Assembly: GCA_023105745.1 (NCBI GenBank)
Contig: JALGQZ010000002.1
Location: forward strand, 41,027,997-41,091,996
DNA: 64,000 nt
DNA from: Austropuccinia psidii
Lineage: Eukaryota; Basidiomycota; Pucciniomycetes; Pucciniales; Sphaerophragmiaceae
Reading direction: 5' to 3'
The notes below the pieces were generated by a model. The model did no database searches and was not told where the DNA came from. It was given only the letters and a program-made list of their open reading frames with translations. Both the position numbers and the translations under genes were made by a program. Of the stretch, positions 20,002-33,035 are shown piece after piece. The number at the start of each line of letters is the position of its first letter. The first letter of the stretch is position 1.

Positions 20002-23000
20002 ATTTATGGAATAGATATATCAAATAAAAAAGACAGATATTTTACCATAGGAGACAATAAGAGGCAAAAATATGGGTTCTGAAATAACACAAAAACAAAT
20101 TACAGTCATAAAAAAGAAGAGAAAAACCCAGAAAAAGACTTTTTCATAAGGGACCAACTTGAAGAGGCATAATTCAATCAATAATTAACAGAAAAATTGA
20201 AAGAAAAATGGATTGACCTCTTATTCAAATATAAAGATTCCTTTGCAACTGACAAAGAGCCACTAGGTGCAATTACTGGACATGAAGTAGACATTATACT
20301 CAATGTAGAAAGGCCTTATCCACCTCTGTTAAGGAGACCAGCTTACCCAGCTAGCCCAAGAGCTAGAGAAGCCTTAGAGGTACACATTGAAGAATTAATG
20401 GACCCTGCGGTATTAAGGAAAGTAGGAACTAATGAACAGTTAAAGATCACTACACCTGTCATTATTACTTGAAATAATGTAAAATAAAGTATGGTAGGGG
20501 ACTTTAAAGCTTCAAATACCTACACTATCCATGACAGATATGCAACACCCAGAATCCATGAGAATTTAACATAATTTTAACAGTCTAAGCTCATTACAGC
20601 CATGGATGCTCTGAAAGGATTTCATCAAAATGGCTTGAAAGACAATACTACGAAACTACTGAGGATAATAGTCCACTTTGGGATATATGAATATCTAAGG
20701 ATGCCATTTGGTATAAAAAATGCACCTTCCCATTATCAAAGGATGATGAACACCATATTTCCTGAAGAATTATCAGAAGGATGATTAATCATCTATATTT
20801 ATGATATCATAATTTGCTCAGAAACTTGGGAAAGTTAATTAACAAGACCAGAAGGAGTACTAAAAAGACAGTCTAAGTGAATATGAAAATTTCCCTCAAA
20901 ATGTGTCATTTTTCATATAGTGAGCTTAAAGAACTAGGACATGTTTTATCTGGACTAAGCTTGGGCATAGATAAAAACAAAGTATCAGCTGTACTACTGA
21001 AACCAATTCCCCAAACCAAAAAGAAAAGAAATCACTTCTAGTATTTACTGTTTACTACAGACAGCATATAAAGGACTTTGCAAGAATTGCCAAATCCTTG
21101 TATAAACTCTGTTACCAACAGACAGCTTATGAAATGACTGAAGAAAGAGTCGAAGCATATGAGGAATTGAAAAATGCCCTCACAAATGCCCTATTTCTCC
21201 TAATTCCGGATTGGAAACTACCTTACAAACTATAAATTGATGCTTGTGGAGAAGGATTAGGTGCTACACTACACCAGACACAGATAATCAATGATAAACC
21301 TGTTGAAGGACAAATTTGCTTCATTTAAAGATAAATTAAATCAACAGAAGCAAGGTATGGAGAAAGAAAAATGGAATGTCTCTGCTTAGTGTTGGCTTAA
21401 AAGAAACTACATTATTATTTGGATGGTACAGTGTTTGATTTAAATACAGATTTTAATGCTGTAAAATCTTTTTTAAACATGAATACACCAAATAGACATA
21501 TGCTAAGATGGCAAATTGCTATCCAAGAATATAGAGGAAATATGACTATAGCTCATAAATCGGGAAAAATTCATAAAAATGCAGATGGTCTTAGTAGATG
21601 GGCTTTAGCAAATACACCTGAAAACCCAGCATGGGTACCACAGGAAGAGCACCATATAGAAGCCATATGTGTCACAGACATTGGCACAGAATTCTTCAAA
21701 AAAGTCAAAGAAAGCTATAAGATGGATAAGAGCTGTCATATCCCATGGCAACTTCTGATGAAAGAATGCAAAGACTCATCACACTCATCCAAACTAGATG
21801 AAATATGGAAAAAAGTGTATGATGAATGAAGATTCCATCTTGTTGATGGAATACTGTATCATAGGACCAAACACACATTTGTTATTTCCTTAACAGGTAG
21901 AGCCTTGATAAGTACTATATTGCATGAATGTCATGGCAGTGTTGCATCTGGACATCTCTCAGAAGATAGGACACTGGAAAGGGTTAAAACCTGATCTTGG
22001 TGGCCAAAGTGGAGAAAGGACTTTGCAGAATACTGCCAAACCTGTGACAGATGTCAAAAAGCAAACAGAGCCACAGGAATGAAATTTTGAATCATGATCC
22101 AAATCCAAGAATCAAAATCCCCATGGGAAATAGTTAATATGGATTTGGTGATAGCTTTACCCCCAGGAGGAGACAGGATTTATAATGAATGCCTAGTACT
22201 GGTTGACAGATACACCAAAACTCCATTGTTCTTATCATGTCATAATGATGACACAGATATGGACACAGCCATAATGATATGGAATAAAGTTATTAGCCAC
22301 ACAGGCTTATCCAAAATATCATAAGTCACAGAGACCCAAAATTAACTTCAGCATTATGGACAAACCTCCATAACTTGTTTGGAACAAAGCTATAGTTCTC
22401 AACAGCTTACCACCCTAAAACTGATGGTCTAGCAGAAAGAATGATACAGACCTTAGAAGATATGATCAGAAGATTCTGTGCCTATGGACTAGAGTTCAAA
22501 GACTCTGATAGCTTTACCCATGATTTGTGTACCCTAATACTAGCTCTTGAACTGGAATATAAAACATCAATCAATTCTTCAACTGGCAAAACACCAGAAG
22601 AGATGTTACAGAAAGGTTGGAATCCAATACTTCCTTATGATAACCTCTAAAAGGACTTAGTGGATTTACATCCAACAGCAAGCAGTTTCAAAATAATTCT
22701 TGACAAAGAAAGACATCATGCAAACAGATGTATGCAAGACTATTTTAAATATGCAAAAGAGAGATGGGATGAAAGTCATAAACCACCTGACTATAAAGTA
22801 GGAGAATTGGTCTTGGTATCTACTCTGAATTTCAATAATAGTAAAGGTCCAAATAAATTGAAAGATGCCTTTGAAGGACCATTTATGATCAAAGCACTAC
22901 ATTGGCCTAATTCTGCACAATTAAGACTAACCAGTGAGCTTATGAACAAACACCCAACTTTCCTTAAATGTCTGATAAAACCTTACAGCTTAAGTGACAA

Positions 23001-23236
23001 AGATTTATTTCCACTAAGAAATAAACCCCCACTTGAAATCTCCTCCTAGAAGAAGGAGAAGAAAAGAAAATTGTAACAGTCCTTAAATAAAGAAGGACAA
23101 GAGACAAAAAAGAAAGGGAATACCTTGTAAGGTATAGAAACCCAGCTCAAGAGGATGAATGGCTACTTGAGAAAAATATAAATAATGCTTATAAGATACT
23201 AAGAATTTTCAGACATGAAAGAAGACCTAAAGAATA
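20002..23236 (+). pseudogene. Family I Pol relic: RT, RNase H, integrase, chromodomain (copy 2)
   Basis: Open remnants at 20197-20472, 20602-20784, 21419-21829, 22094-22324, 22441-22650 and 22660-23049 align in order with the copy 3 Pol. The RT catalytic motif has become YIYD (about 20797-20808) in place of YIDD, removing one metal-binding aspartate. The integrase region holds a stop in place of the Cys-Ser-Trp-Trp segment and a deletion near 22310. Inactive. Confidence 0.87.
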
Positions 23237-23355
23237 AAAGAGTTAAGCATTATTCAGCTTCAAGACTAAGAAAGTCTAATGAAGAGGTGGGACAGTGGAT
23301 GATACCCTAATTAACTATATCAGACTGTAGTACAATACTTATTTGTGGGAGGGAA

Positions 23356-25282
23356 TGTGATCCTTTGAGATATGACCACATATCCAAAAAGGTCACAAGA
23401 AAGACTTTAAAAAAATTATCTTAAAATAAGTAAAAATACCATAAAAAAGCATAACTGCTTAATTAACTTAGAATATGATGAATAGAAATTTGAAATATAT
23501 TACACTATTAGATTCCCCATGGTGAAACACACATATATCATTTTTATGGAATATCTGTAAAGTCAACACCTAATAAGGTATAAGCTGAAAATGCCATAGA
23601 AAAACATAAATTCTATTTATCTCAGAAGCCAATGGAACAAAATGTAAAATATATTGCACCATTGGATTCCCCATGAGAAACTACACATAAAACAATTTTT
23701 TTTCATTTGTCTAAAGTTAATACTTAAGGAATTAAGCTGAATATATGCACTTTTTTGGTCAGTGCATACATTCATGGTTTTTAGCTCATATCTCCTTAAA
23801 TATACATGGTAGAGAGCTAAGACAAAAATAAAGTTAACACATAATGACTTTAAAAACACAGATATCAACTTTATTTGACAGTTTGTAAACATGGTTATAA
23901 CTTTTAAGGGTTTCTTGAACAAAATTGCTAGAGCTGTTGACCACTTTATTGTGAAAGTGGTCCAAACCTGCAATGAAGTGAATATTCAGGTTCTCATCTT
24001 TCATACGTAAATAATTATGTATTTTTTATCATAATATTCAAGGTAAAACCCCCTGAAATCAAGGCTTGAAGTGTAAAATAGTGAATTTCAACAGAAAAGA
24101 TGATATACAAGAAAAATCATCAAAAATAGATTTTTGATGATGTAATGAAATTCTCTTGAAATTTTTAACAAGCTATCAGAATTCACTCTCTGAATGGCTG
24201 TAGCATGTATAACCTAAATGTTATTAATGATCAAAGCTTAAGCTTAAAATTGATCATTTATGATCACTCACTGTAATCTTATTTTAAGCTTAACAGTTAT
24301 ATAAGTGATAAAGCTGATGAATACTATTATATTATGATTAATAGTAATAAAGACACAAAGGATTGGCTTCTTTCAAGCCTATGATGTTATTAGACTTAGG
24401 GTTATAGTGATAACTCTAAATAATGGTGTAATAATTAGATAAGAGGGTATGATAATGATTTAATCATCTTTAAACGTTCAAATGATGATCATTTCCAGTG
24501 AATACCACCAGTAAACGTCTACTAGAGGGCTTCTGGACTCTAGAAGGGAGGAATTTACTATAAATAGAGCCCCTTTTACTCTATTTTGCCCTGAGATGCA
24601 TCAAAAACAATAAAACATTAAATAAAAATGTAAAATCTTTATTCTTTATATATAGATCATTTATATCATCAAAGACCAAAGTTAATATTTATTATAATCA
24701 TCAATATTGACTTTATTACTCCATTTGTTTAATTCTTTTTTTATATTTCTCTATAAATCTCCTTTTCAAGGTAAAATTAAAAATATTTGTAATTTCTCTT
24801 ATTTTATTTTGTAAATAAAATTTAAATAAGTTTTATTTACATTTTTTGATGTAAAATCTTTCAAAATCATGATTTTAGGTGTTAAAAGTAGGTTACTTTC
24901 TCTTTTTTAATAATTTCTCTCTATTGTTACTCTTAATAATTCTTTTATTAATATAACTGGTATTTATATTAATATATAACATTAATATTGGTAATATTAT
25001 TGCTATTAATTACTTTTTATTATTGAAAACAATTTTTTATGCCTTCTTGTTTGTTGGTAACAATAATAAAGAGATTTAGATATATTAATTATTATACATT
25101 AATATATTTATTTTTATTATATTATTATATTTATTTAATAATATAATAATTTTAGGCAATAATTGGAATAATTATTTCTCATTATAATTATTATTTATTT
25201 TATTCATTTAATAAGGACATTCATAGTAAAATAAGTAAAATATTTGTAATACTTACTTATTGTTTCAAAGTCAAACCTTACA
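23356..25282 (+). repeat. Family I 3' LTR (copy 2)
   Basis: About 1927 bp, TGTGATCC to CTTACA, aligning along its length with the other Family I LTRs but clearly diverged. Preceded by the purine-rich TGTGGGAGGGAA. Many CpG positions of the young LTRs are TpG or CpA here. Confidence 0.9.
24559..24566 (+). promoter_or_regulatory. TATA box of Family I LTR (copy 2)
   Basis: TATAAATA preserved in the aligned position of the old LTR. Confidence 0.5.
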
Positions 25283-27574
25283 AACAAGGACTGTAAAGAA
25301 AGTAAACAAAGGTTCCTTGGCAAGACCATGAACTGCTTATATAAAGTATTCAAAAAGATTGAACAAGTACTACCAAAACAGGATAAGTTGTAGGCAAGAT
25401 TAGAAACTACCTAAGTTTTCTTTCATTTTATTTTTGATTTTATAGTTTTATTTCATTATAACAAAAGATTTGAAAGAACTACTGCCCTACACTGTTTTAA
25501 GAATTTTCTATTTTTTATTTTTTTATTATATTTCAAATGCATTTATTTCTTTAAATGAAAAATTAGGGGCATATCCCATTCAAGGCTTCAAGAATATTCC
25601 TTTTTATCTAAATTATATTTTTTCTGCTACTATTACACAAAGAGCCATTAGATTGGCTTAAATTTTCAACTCAAAAAAAATTAAAAAAATTCTACATCAA
25701 GTAATTTGTTGAAATAATCAATTTAATCATAATACCTCTTGAATTACAAGTAAGTGATTGGAGCTTGTTTGAAAAGAAGAAGAATTTGTGCCATGAAGGC
25801 ATTAATTGAACTCTGAAAGAGTTATTCATATTACAACCTCATAAATTGATGACATAATTTGGGGAATTTACATATCAATAACACCTCAATGTGTTTTTTA
25901 ATCCAAATGTAATTCAAAAGGCCCCCCAATAATAAAACAAGAGTTTTTTAACTGTAAATTTTCCAGTTTCACTGTTTATAATTTTTTAACAAGTCAGATG
26001 AATTTATGGGTAACAGAAAGTCTGAACCATAAAGGGATAGACTTGAAACAAAATCTCAGTCATAATGATTATTCCAAAAGGAAGTTTTTTCACATCATAA
26101 GGGTCATTATATGAATAAAGGACTCAAATTATTATCATTGAGTTATGTTATGATACCTACAAATATTCCCAAAACCTCCAATTTTCACTCATTGGAACAA
26201 ATTACCACCTTTAACCAAACAGCTCCATGATCTTGAATGTGAGCAGGATTATTTCTTTTAAAGTGTGATTTTTACTCAGATATATCAATTTTTAGGTTAT
26301 TTTATACTTAGAATCAAACAAAAAACTATTCAGTCCAACTTAGAAGATAAATTTTGGTACTTTAACATATTCTTATTTATTCCTATCAAAATCACTATAA
26401 AAAATAAGGGGTGGTTAAACTTATTTTTCACACTATCCCATAAAGTGGAAGTTTGAGGGAATGAGGGTATATCCTTTTCAAGCTTTGGAAACCAGCTCAA
26501 TATTTTTAAATGGAGAAGGGGGCCCTCATCCAAAGGAATATTATTAAAAAAACATTCAATCAAGATTAGAATAAACCTTAAATGATCTTACTATCATTAT
26601 TTATCATTTATCATTTATCATTCAATTTTTATAACAGGGATATCCCAGGAATACAGAAAAGCAAAGCACATAAGTTATATTGAAGAAATAGAAAGGGAAT
26701 TTGGAAACAAATTATTCAGAATACTGAAAAGAGGAAGATTATTCATGAAGAAAAGCAGGAGCTCCTTATGGATTGACCTTTGGACAACACAAGACCTTGG
26801 CCATTTCTTTGATCCTGGATTGAAAATCATTTGCACTTCAAGAATCACTGGTCAATATTTTTGGACTGAAGGATGACTCACTGGATCAATTATGGACTCA
26901 GGACTCACTCAATGTGTTGGGCCAACAAGATTATGTAAGACAATCAACTGAAATTGCCCTTGGAATTTTAAGGAAGCTTTAAGACTCAAGAGTTTCTCAG
27001 AATGACACTAAACTGCTTACCCTGTAGACTTGGGCAGGGAAACTTATAGAAAATAACAGCCAAGAAGCTTGAGGGGATTGTCCTAGTCAGGAGAAGTGCT
27101 GAAGGACCATTTTTTTCCTTAGCATGAAAACAAACTTCTCCCTTTGTGTAACAGGAACAATGGGTTTCAAAGGTGTTTATCATTATCAAATTGGCCACAA
27201 TGAAAAAATTAAGTTCCAAGCCAGCAATTAAAACAAGGAAATTCCTCATCAAGAAATAAAACAACCAGAAGAATCTTGCATCAAATTAGAATCATGAAGA
27301 TTGAAGAATAAAACAATAGTCAAGTGGAATCCAAAATTAATCCCAAAGGAGTTCCAGAATCAAGATAATCTCTTGGATTAGACCAGGAAGTCCTTTCATG
27401 ACCTAAACTGAAGGACTCTTATACCAAATATACAGGGGTTACACACCTAGTTGTAGGTGCTGTATGCCCTTAAACCACATTTTTTAGGGAAGACAAAAGA
27501 AAGAAGAATGGTGAAGAACTCAATACTTTAAGACACTAGAAAATTCTTGAAAAGTCTTGAAAATCACTAATTGA

Positions 27575-30500
27575 AGATAGATTACCAAATGTTTGCAGTC
27601 AAATATAAATCAGTCCTGAAGAATATGAGAACAATGAATGAGACAATGCCTCAAGACCTTAACCCACCTTTGGAATGACAAATTTTGTCAAGAGATCCTT
27701 ATGAAACACCCTTGTAACCAAACCCACCTACATTTAAAGAAACCTTCAAGGTCACCCATGAAAGACTGAAAGCAATTAATTTTGGCCCACCAGGATGGTT
27801 ATCAAATGAAGAAATCAATGTTCCCAAAAATTTATATACCTTAAGGGAAAAAGAAATATCTTTCTGTGAAGAAGATAGAGGATTACTCAAAATTTCATGT
27901 GGGAAACCTTACAAGATACCAGTAATACCTCATGAGCCTTGACAGAAGAAACCAATTACCACTCTCAAATCAATTTTACCTCATTTTATTGAATTAATCA
28001 GAGAAATAATCAGGACTGGACTCAATGAGCAATCCACTTCAAGCTACACAAGCCCAATACTTTGTGTGGCCAAAGAAAATGGGAAACTCAGAATTGTCCA
28101 TGACCTTCAAGAACTCAACAAATTCACCATCAAGGATGCTAGCTTACCACCTCCGATTGAAGAATTTGTAGATGAGTTTTCAGGGAGAACATGTTATGGC
28201 CTAGGAGACATCATGGGAGGATATGATGAAAGAAAATTAGATTTCACTATAAGACCCCTCACTACTTTTGAAACACCCCTTGGAAGGATGCAACCCACAA
28301 GACTACCCCAAGGAGCCACCAAGTCAGTAGCAGTATACCAAGCCCAAATGACCTGGATACTCCATGAAGACATTCCAGGAAGTGTAGGAATTTTTATTGA
28401 TGATGGAGGAATAAAAAGACCAAGATCACTTTAAAACCAACAAACACTGTCACGAAACCTCTCAATCAGAAGATTTATATGGTAATATGTCATAAACGTA
28501 GAATGAATTTCATTCATTATTCAAGAAGAAGGACTTACTATCTCAGGATCAAAGTTTCTATGATGTTTGCCAGCTTTGGATATAGTAGGGCATTTTGTAT
28601 CATTCAAAGGAAGAACAAGCTCAAAAAAAAAGGGAAGATAATTCGAAATTGGCCAAAACCTCACAACCAGAAGGAAATAAGAGAGTTTCTTGGACTTTCT
28701 GCCTATGTAAGGATGTTTATTCAAAACTTCTCACAAGTTTCATCACCACTCAGAAGGTTCACCAGAGTGGGTGTTGACTGGGACTGGGATCAAAAATGTG
28801 AAAAAGCTTTTCAAAAGATCAGAAGAATAGTTGGAGAATAAATAACCATCAAGAAATTTGATTATGACAAGGGAGCAGGAAAAATTAAGCTAGGAGTAGA
28901 TTCAAGCTACATGGGTGCAGGAGCAGTCCTTGCTCAGAAAGACAAAGAAGGAAAAGACTGACCTGTATCATATGAATAAACAAATTTTTCAAAATTGGAA
29001 TTAAAATACTTTGGGAATAACATTTTGAATTACAGGTTAATGCCAAGGCCTTAATTGAGATAATCAACACCCCTTGCTTACCCAATGCCCCATGACAAGA
29101 TGGTTGGCTCTCATTCAACTATTTTCCTTTGATTTGGTTCAAAAACCAGTCAGAACATTCACTATGCAAGATGGGCTATCCAGAAGACCAAAAAACTGGG
29201 AATAAGAGTATGAAGATGCACCAGAATTTGATGGAGAATGAAATTAGATCAAGCAACACCCTGGATTTGGGGCTAAGAATGTAAATCCACTCAATTTTTC
29301 AGGAATAAAATTACCAACAAAACGAGAAGGATTTTGGGAGAGGATTCAATAATACTTAAGTACAATAAAAAACTGGAATAAAGTGAGGAAGCAGAATATA
29401 GAAGGAATAAAAGAAGGTCACCAAAGTTTTTCTTGGAAGATGGCCAGCTCAAAAGAAGAAATAATCCAAACCCTCAATTGGTAATATCAAGTCAAGAAGC
29501 TCAAAGCTACATTTTAAAGTCCCTTCCTGAAGGCGTGGGCCACAGCGGGGAAAATGAAGCTTGTGGAAGAACTAAAGCAATATTTTGGTGGGAAGGAATG
29601 AAGAAATCAGTCAAGAAATGGGTTCAATCTTGCCAGGCCTGCCAAAAGAGAAGTCAAAGTTTACACAGGGAACAAAGAAAATATTTGGAAGGGTCAGAAT
29701 GGATTCAGTCCATATCAAATCCAGAGATGATTTTTTAGGATGGCCAGAAACAGTTGGATTAGTCAAATTGACAGCAAAAGCAGTTGCAGAATGGTTAACC
29801 TCAGAATGGATATGCAGGTATGGCTCACCAAAAGAAGGAACTTTTGATGGGGTGCCAGAGTTTGGGAAATAATTTCAAGATTCATTAAAAAAATCAGGAT
29901 CAAGGATCATAGTCACTACCCCCTATTTCCCAGAGTGTCAAGAAATGGTTGAAACGGGCCATAAGCAGCTCAAAGATGCACTAGTCAATATGTGTGGGGA
30001 AAATGGAAAAAATATCAACCACTAGTTACATTTACTGACAGAATTTTCACCAACAAAACAATTGGTTTCTCACCATTGGAACTCAAATTTTGAGAACTAC
30101 CAGTAATACCAATTGACATTGGAAAAACCTTTAAGCATTAGAATGACACAAAATATCCACAAATGAGGAATTATTGGAAGCCAGAGCTACAAAATTAGAA
30201 GGAAAAGAAGAATTGAGATGGAAAGTAGCAGAAAAACTCAAAAAATGAATAGAGGAATCAATACAATATTAGGATAGAATAATGGCACACCAATTAAGAT
30301 CACCACTTAATCCAGGAGATTTGGTCCTCGTTTCCAACAAATCAATGGAAACCAATTGGGGACTAATTTTCACAAATAAATGGAATGGACCCTACAGAGT
30401 AATCAGAAAAATAAAACATGGACTATTTGACCTTGAGGAGCTGGATGGAACACAATGAGAATTAATATTTGCTGCCTCTCAAGTCAAGAAGCTTTACCCA

Positions 30501-30610
30501 AGAGAAAAATTTCTAGACAGAAAAGAAGACACAGAATAAGAACAAAGTGAAGAAGATGAATCAATAAATGAGGAAGAGGTATCGGAGGAGACCACAGTAT
30601 CAGATGAAGA
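27575..30610 (+). pseudogene. Family II Pol relic (copy b)
   Basis: It matches copy a Pol from the N-terminal leader to the acidic tail. Open remnants include 28066-28434, which keeps the RT FIDD (GIFIDDGGIKR) and the complete GATKSVAVYQAQMTW segment deleted in copy a; 28479-28841 with RT thumb sequence; and 29433-29738 and 29585-29872 with integrase HHCC and core pieces. It has many stops, for example in place of the Asp-Arg-Pro of RNase H near 28960. It is valuable as an outgroup for dating the lesions in copy a. Confidence 0.85.
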
Positions 30611-30661
30611 ACAGGGAGCTCTCACCTGGAATTTTGGGGACAGAATTAAATGGGAGGGGGA

Positions 30662-32627
30662 TGTGGTATTCCATACCATTTTTTTCATCAGGTTTAAGCT
30701 CATAGTACCCCATAACAGTGGTTCATTCAACCCACAGGAAGACTTACAGTCAAAATTTACACCAAAAGTTAAGCTTTACAGTGAGAAGCTGCAGTTAATT
30801 CATAAAGCCATATCACAGGCACCAAAGGGAAGTGTATTTGTTCAAATAAATTATTCAATTTGATTATGCATATGTAAAAAATCAAGCTACATATAGCTAA
30901 CTAGTTACAATAAATAAGGTATCACCCTTTAAGTGACACACCCCATCCAGTTTAACACCCCTCTATAGCCACAGACTCATGCAGAAAGAAAATGAAACCT
31001 ACATCAATTACACAACAAATTTTCATTCAGCATAGAAAAGTCATATGATTCATAGCTCAACTCCATAGATTTTCTGAAACGCATTTAAAGCACAAGCCAC
31101 AAGCATATACCCCTTTTATATCCACAGTAACCCCACTTGAAACCTTTAAAATCATCAAAATTCTTTACACCACTTATCATCTCATGCAAGTCAAAACTAC
31201 TTACAATAGGCTGCATGCAGTACGCACTCTTATTTAAATCTCAACCACATGACAATGTACAGCATGTGTCAAACCAAAAAAATCACATCATGTCATAAAG
31301 AGCAGTAAATTCATCAGCGCAAGGAATTATCATCTGACCTCATTTTAAAGTTCAAAAAGAAGAACCACACGCATGACACCTGCATAAATTACACAGCCAC
31401 TTCTACCAAGCCTAAAAGATGACATATGCAAAGGAGATACAAGTTATCACGTGATACTGCACCCACCAACAGCCTATTGTGTGAAATTAAAAAGGCTGCA
31501 CAAAAAAAAAATCTCCAGCCAAAATTAAATACCTTCATGCATGTAAGGAAAATCCAGGTATATTATGTCATAATCAGCTCACCAAAAGATCATCATGTGA
31601 TAAATGGAGTCTGTGCAGAGAAACTATCATCACCAAACCTTAAATCACCTGACTAATGGAAGGATATTCCTCACCAAAAATCAATTCATATGATTGAATC
31701 AAGTGGAGCTAAAGTGGAAAAAGAAAGCTCCCATGGAGGGCCTCCTGCATTCCCAAAAGGTATAAATAGATGGATTTTCTCCCCCAAATTTCAAAATTCC
31801 CCCATGTACATTATATCCCTTTCAAATTATAAGCATAGGAATAATTCATCCCTCACCTTGGAGGTAGTCCAGTATATTATAGTGAATTTACTTTCCCAGT
31901 AGCTAAGCTCAGTGGAAGTAGTGTTGAAGATTTCCCAGTAGCTAAGTTCAGTGGAATCTTAGTAGTAAAAATAAAATATTATTCAGTACCCAGTATTAGG
32001 CTTACTAGTCTATTAGAATATTCTATCCAATCAAATTAACACCATTCATAAAGATTTAAAATTTACTTATCCCTTTGAAAATACAATATTAAAGAATCTT
32101 ACCTCTTAAATGAAACAGATACAATTTTACCTTCTTATTAACCCCTGTTAAAAAAACCAAACCTTTAAAATTATTTTACTCTATTGTAGATTTACCTTAA
32201 CAAAATTGACTTTCTCAACACTAATCAAATTTTCGAGGATACCTTAAATAGCCCATCTTACCACATCTATCACCAACATTAAACCACTCACCCCAATTTC
32301 ACTGAAAATGAAAATCTATACAGACAAGTATTTCATTAAAAATATAAAAATTAACCAAAATTACTGACATTATTTTTCATATTATATATTGAATAGGTCT
32401 GATCTGAGACTTCTTAATGTTATCTTCTGCAATTTTCAAGCCACATATTAATTTTATTTTGGTTTGTGAGTGCCAAGGAAGATTTTGTTCAGTATTTGAG
32501 GAGGGGAAGGCAATACACCCTTGCCACCCTTGGTTACAAGAGTTATTGGCAATTAAAAACTAGTTACCTGTGATTTCCCCCTGCAGGTACTGAATCAGTT
32601 TAATCCCGCAAAAGAGGAGTTCCCACA
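30662..32627 (+). repeat. Family II 3' LTR (copy b)
   Basis: About 1966 bp, TGTGGTATTCC to TTCCCACA, preceded by TGGGAGGGGGA (30651-30661). The part from 31013 is repeated in the tandem duplication downstream. TATA box at 31761-31768. The 76- and 70-codon frames inside it (31426, 31690) are not supported as genes. Confidence 0.87.
31761..31768 (+). promoter_or_regulatory. TATA box of Family II LTR (copy b)
   Basis: TATAAATA aligned with 16248-16255. Confidence 0.5.
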
Positions 32628-32924
32628 ATAATAATTGACCATACTTGAGAAAAGTGGTCTTAATGGAATTTAAACTGGATTGTTTGAGTTCATTCAATAT
32701 TATCTACTAGACAATGCTGTTATGAGTTTTTTGAAGAAAGCATAAGTGGAGAAATAATTCACCAACTTCATTGAGGCCTCTTTGGATTAAAACTGAAAAT
32801 GGTAAAAGAAACTAACAAATATATAAATAAATCAAAATTTTATTTAAAGAAAATTGACTTCATTTTAGCTTTTTTTGTGTATTGTTGGTTTTTTTAAAAA
32901 ACTATCTGTGCCAGATTTTTAAAG

Positions 32925-33035
32925 CCCCCTCAAGTGTCCAGGGTGTCCTTACGAGGTCTCTGATCACCCTGAAGTTTCCTAGAGTGATTGGAGACCCCTG
33001 GGTACTTCGGGGTGGTTCACACCCCCTGGAGCAAC
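32925..33035. other. GC-richer inverted-repeat block, unit 1
   Basis: In AT-rich surroundings, GGTCTCTGATCACCCT and AGAGTGATTGGAGACC form a long imperfect stem with a 10-nt loop. CACCCTGAAG and CTTCGGGGTG offer an alternative pairing. A B-box-like GGTTCACACCC follows. The same block recurs at about 36093-36203 in unit 2. It could be a decayed SINE or tRNA-like repeat; this is not resolved. Confidence 0.4.

Larger units (their letters stand above)
17196..25282 (+). mobile_element. Family I chromovirus, copy 2 (decayed, 5' end displaced)
   Basis: Recognisable from the leader exon of gag through to the 3' LTR, colinear with copy 3, but carrying many stops and frameshifts. Its left end abuts the Family II LTR; its own 5' LTR is presumably far to the left beyond the nested copy a. 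Its right end abuts internal sequence of Family II copy b, into which it seems to have inserted. Confidence 0.88.
25283..32627 (+). mobile_element. Family II element, copy b (5'-truncated in window, decayed)
   Basis: Colinear with copy a from about 9640 to its LTR end. It begins at the junction with Family I copy 2, inside a type A pseudoknot pair (25310 and 25381), and retains the internal polypurine tract relic (26509-26522), the short-frame region, a decayed pol and a 3' LTR. Its beginning must lie left of copy 2, outside the window. It is the outermost and most decayed layer of the nest. Confidence 0.85.

Noticed and set aside
32925..33035. Functional tRNA gene
   Set aside because: Only a weak B-box-like stretch; no A box, anticodon arm or acceptor stem could be fitted.
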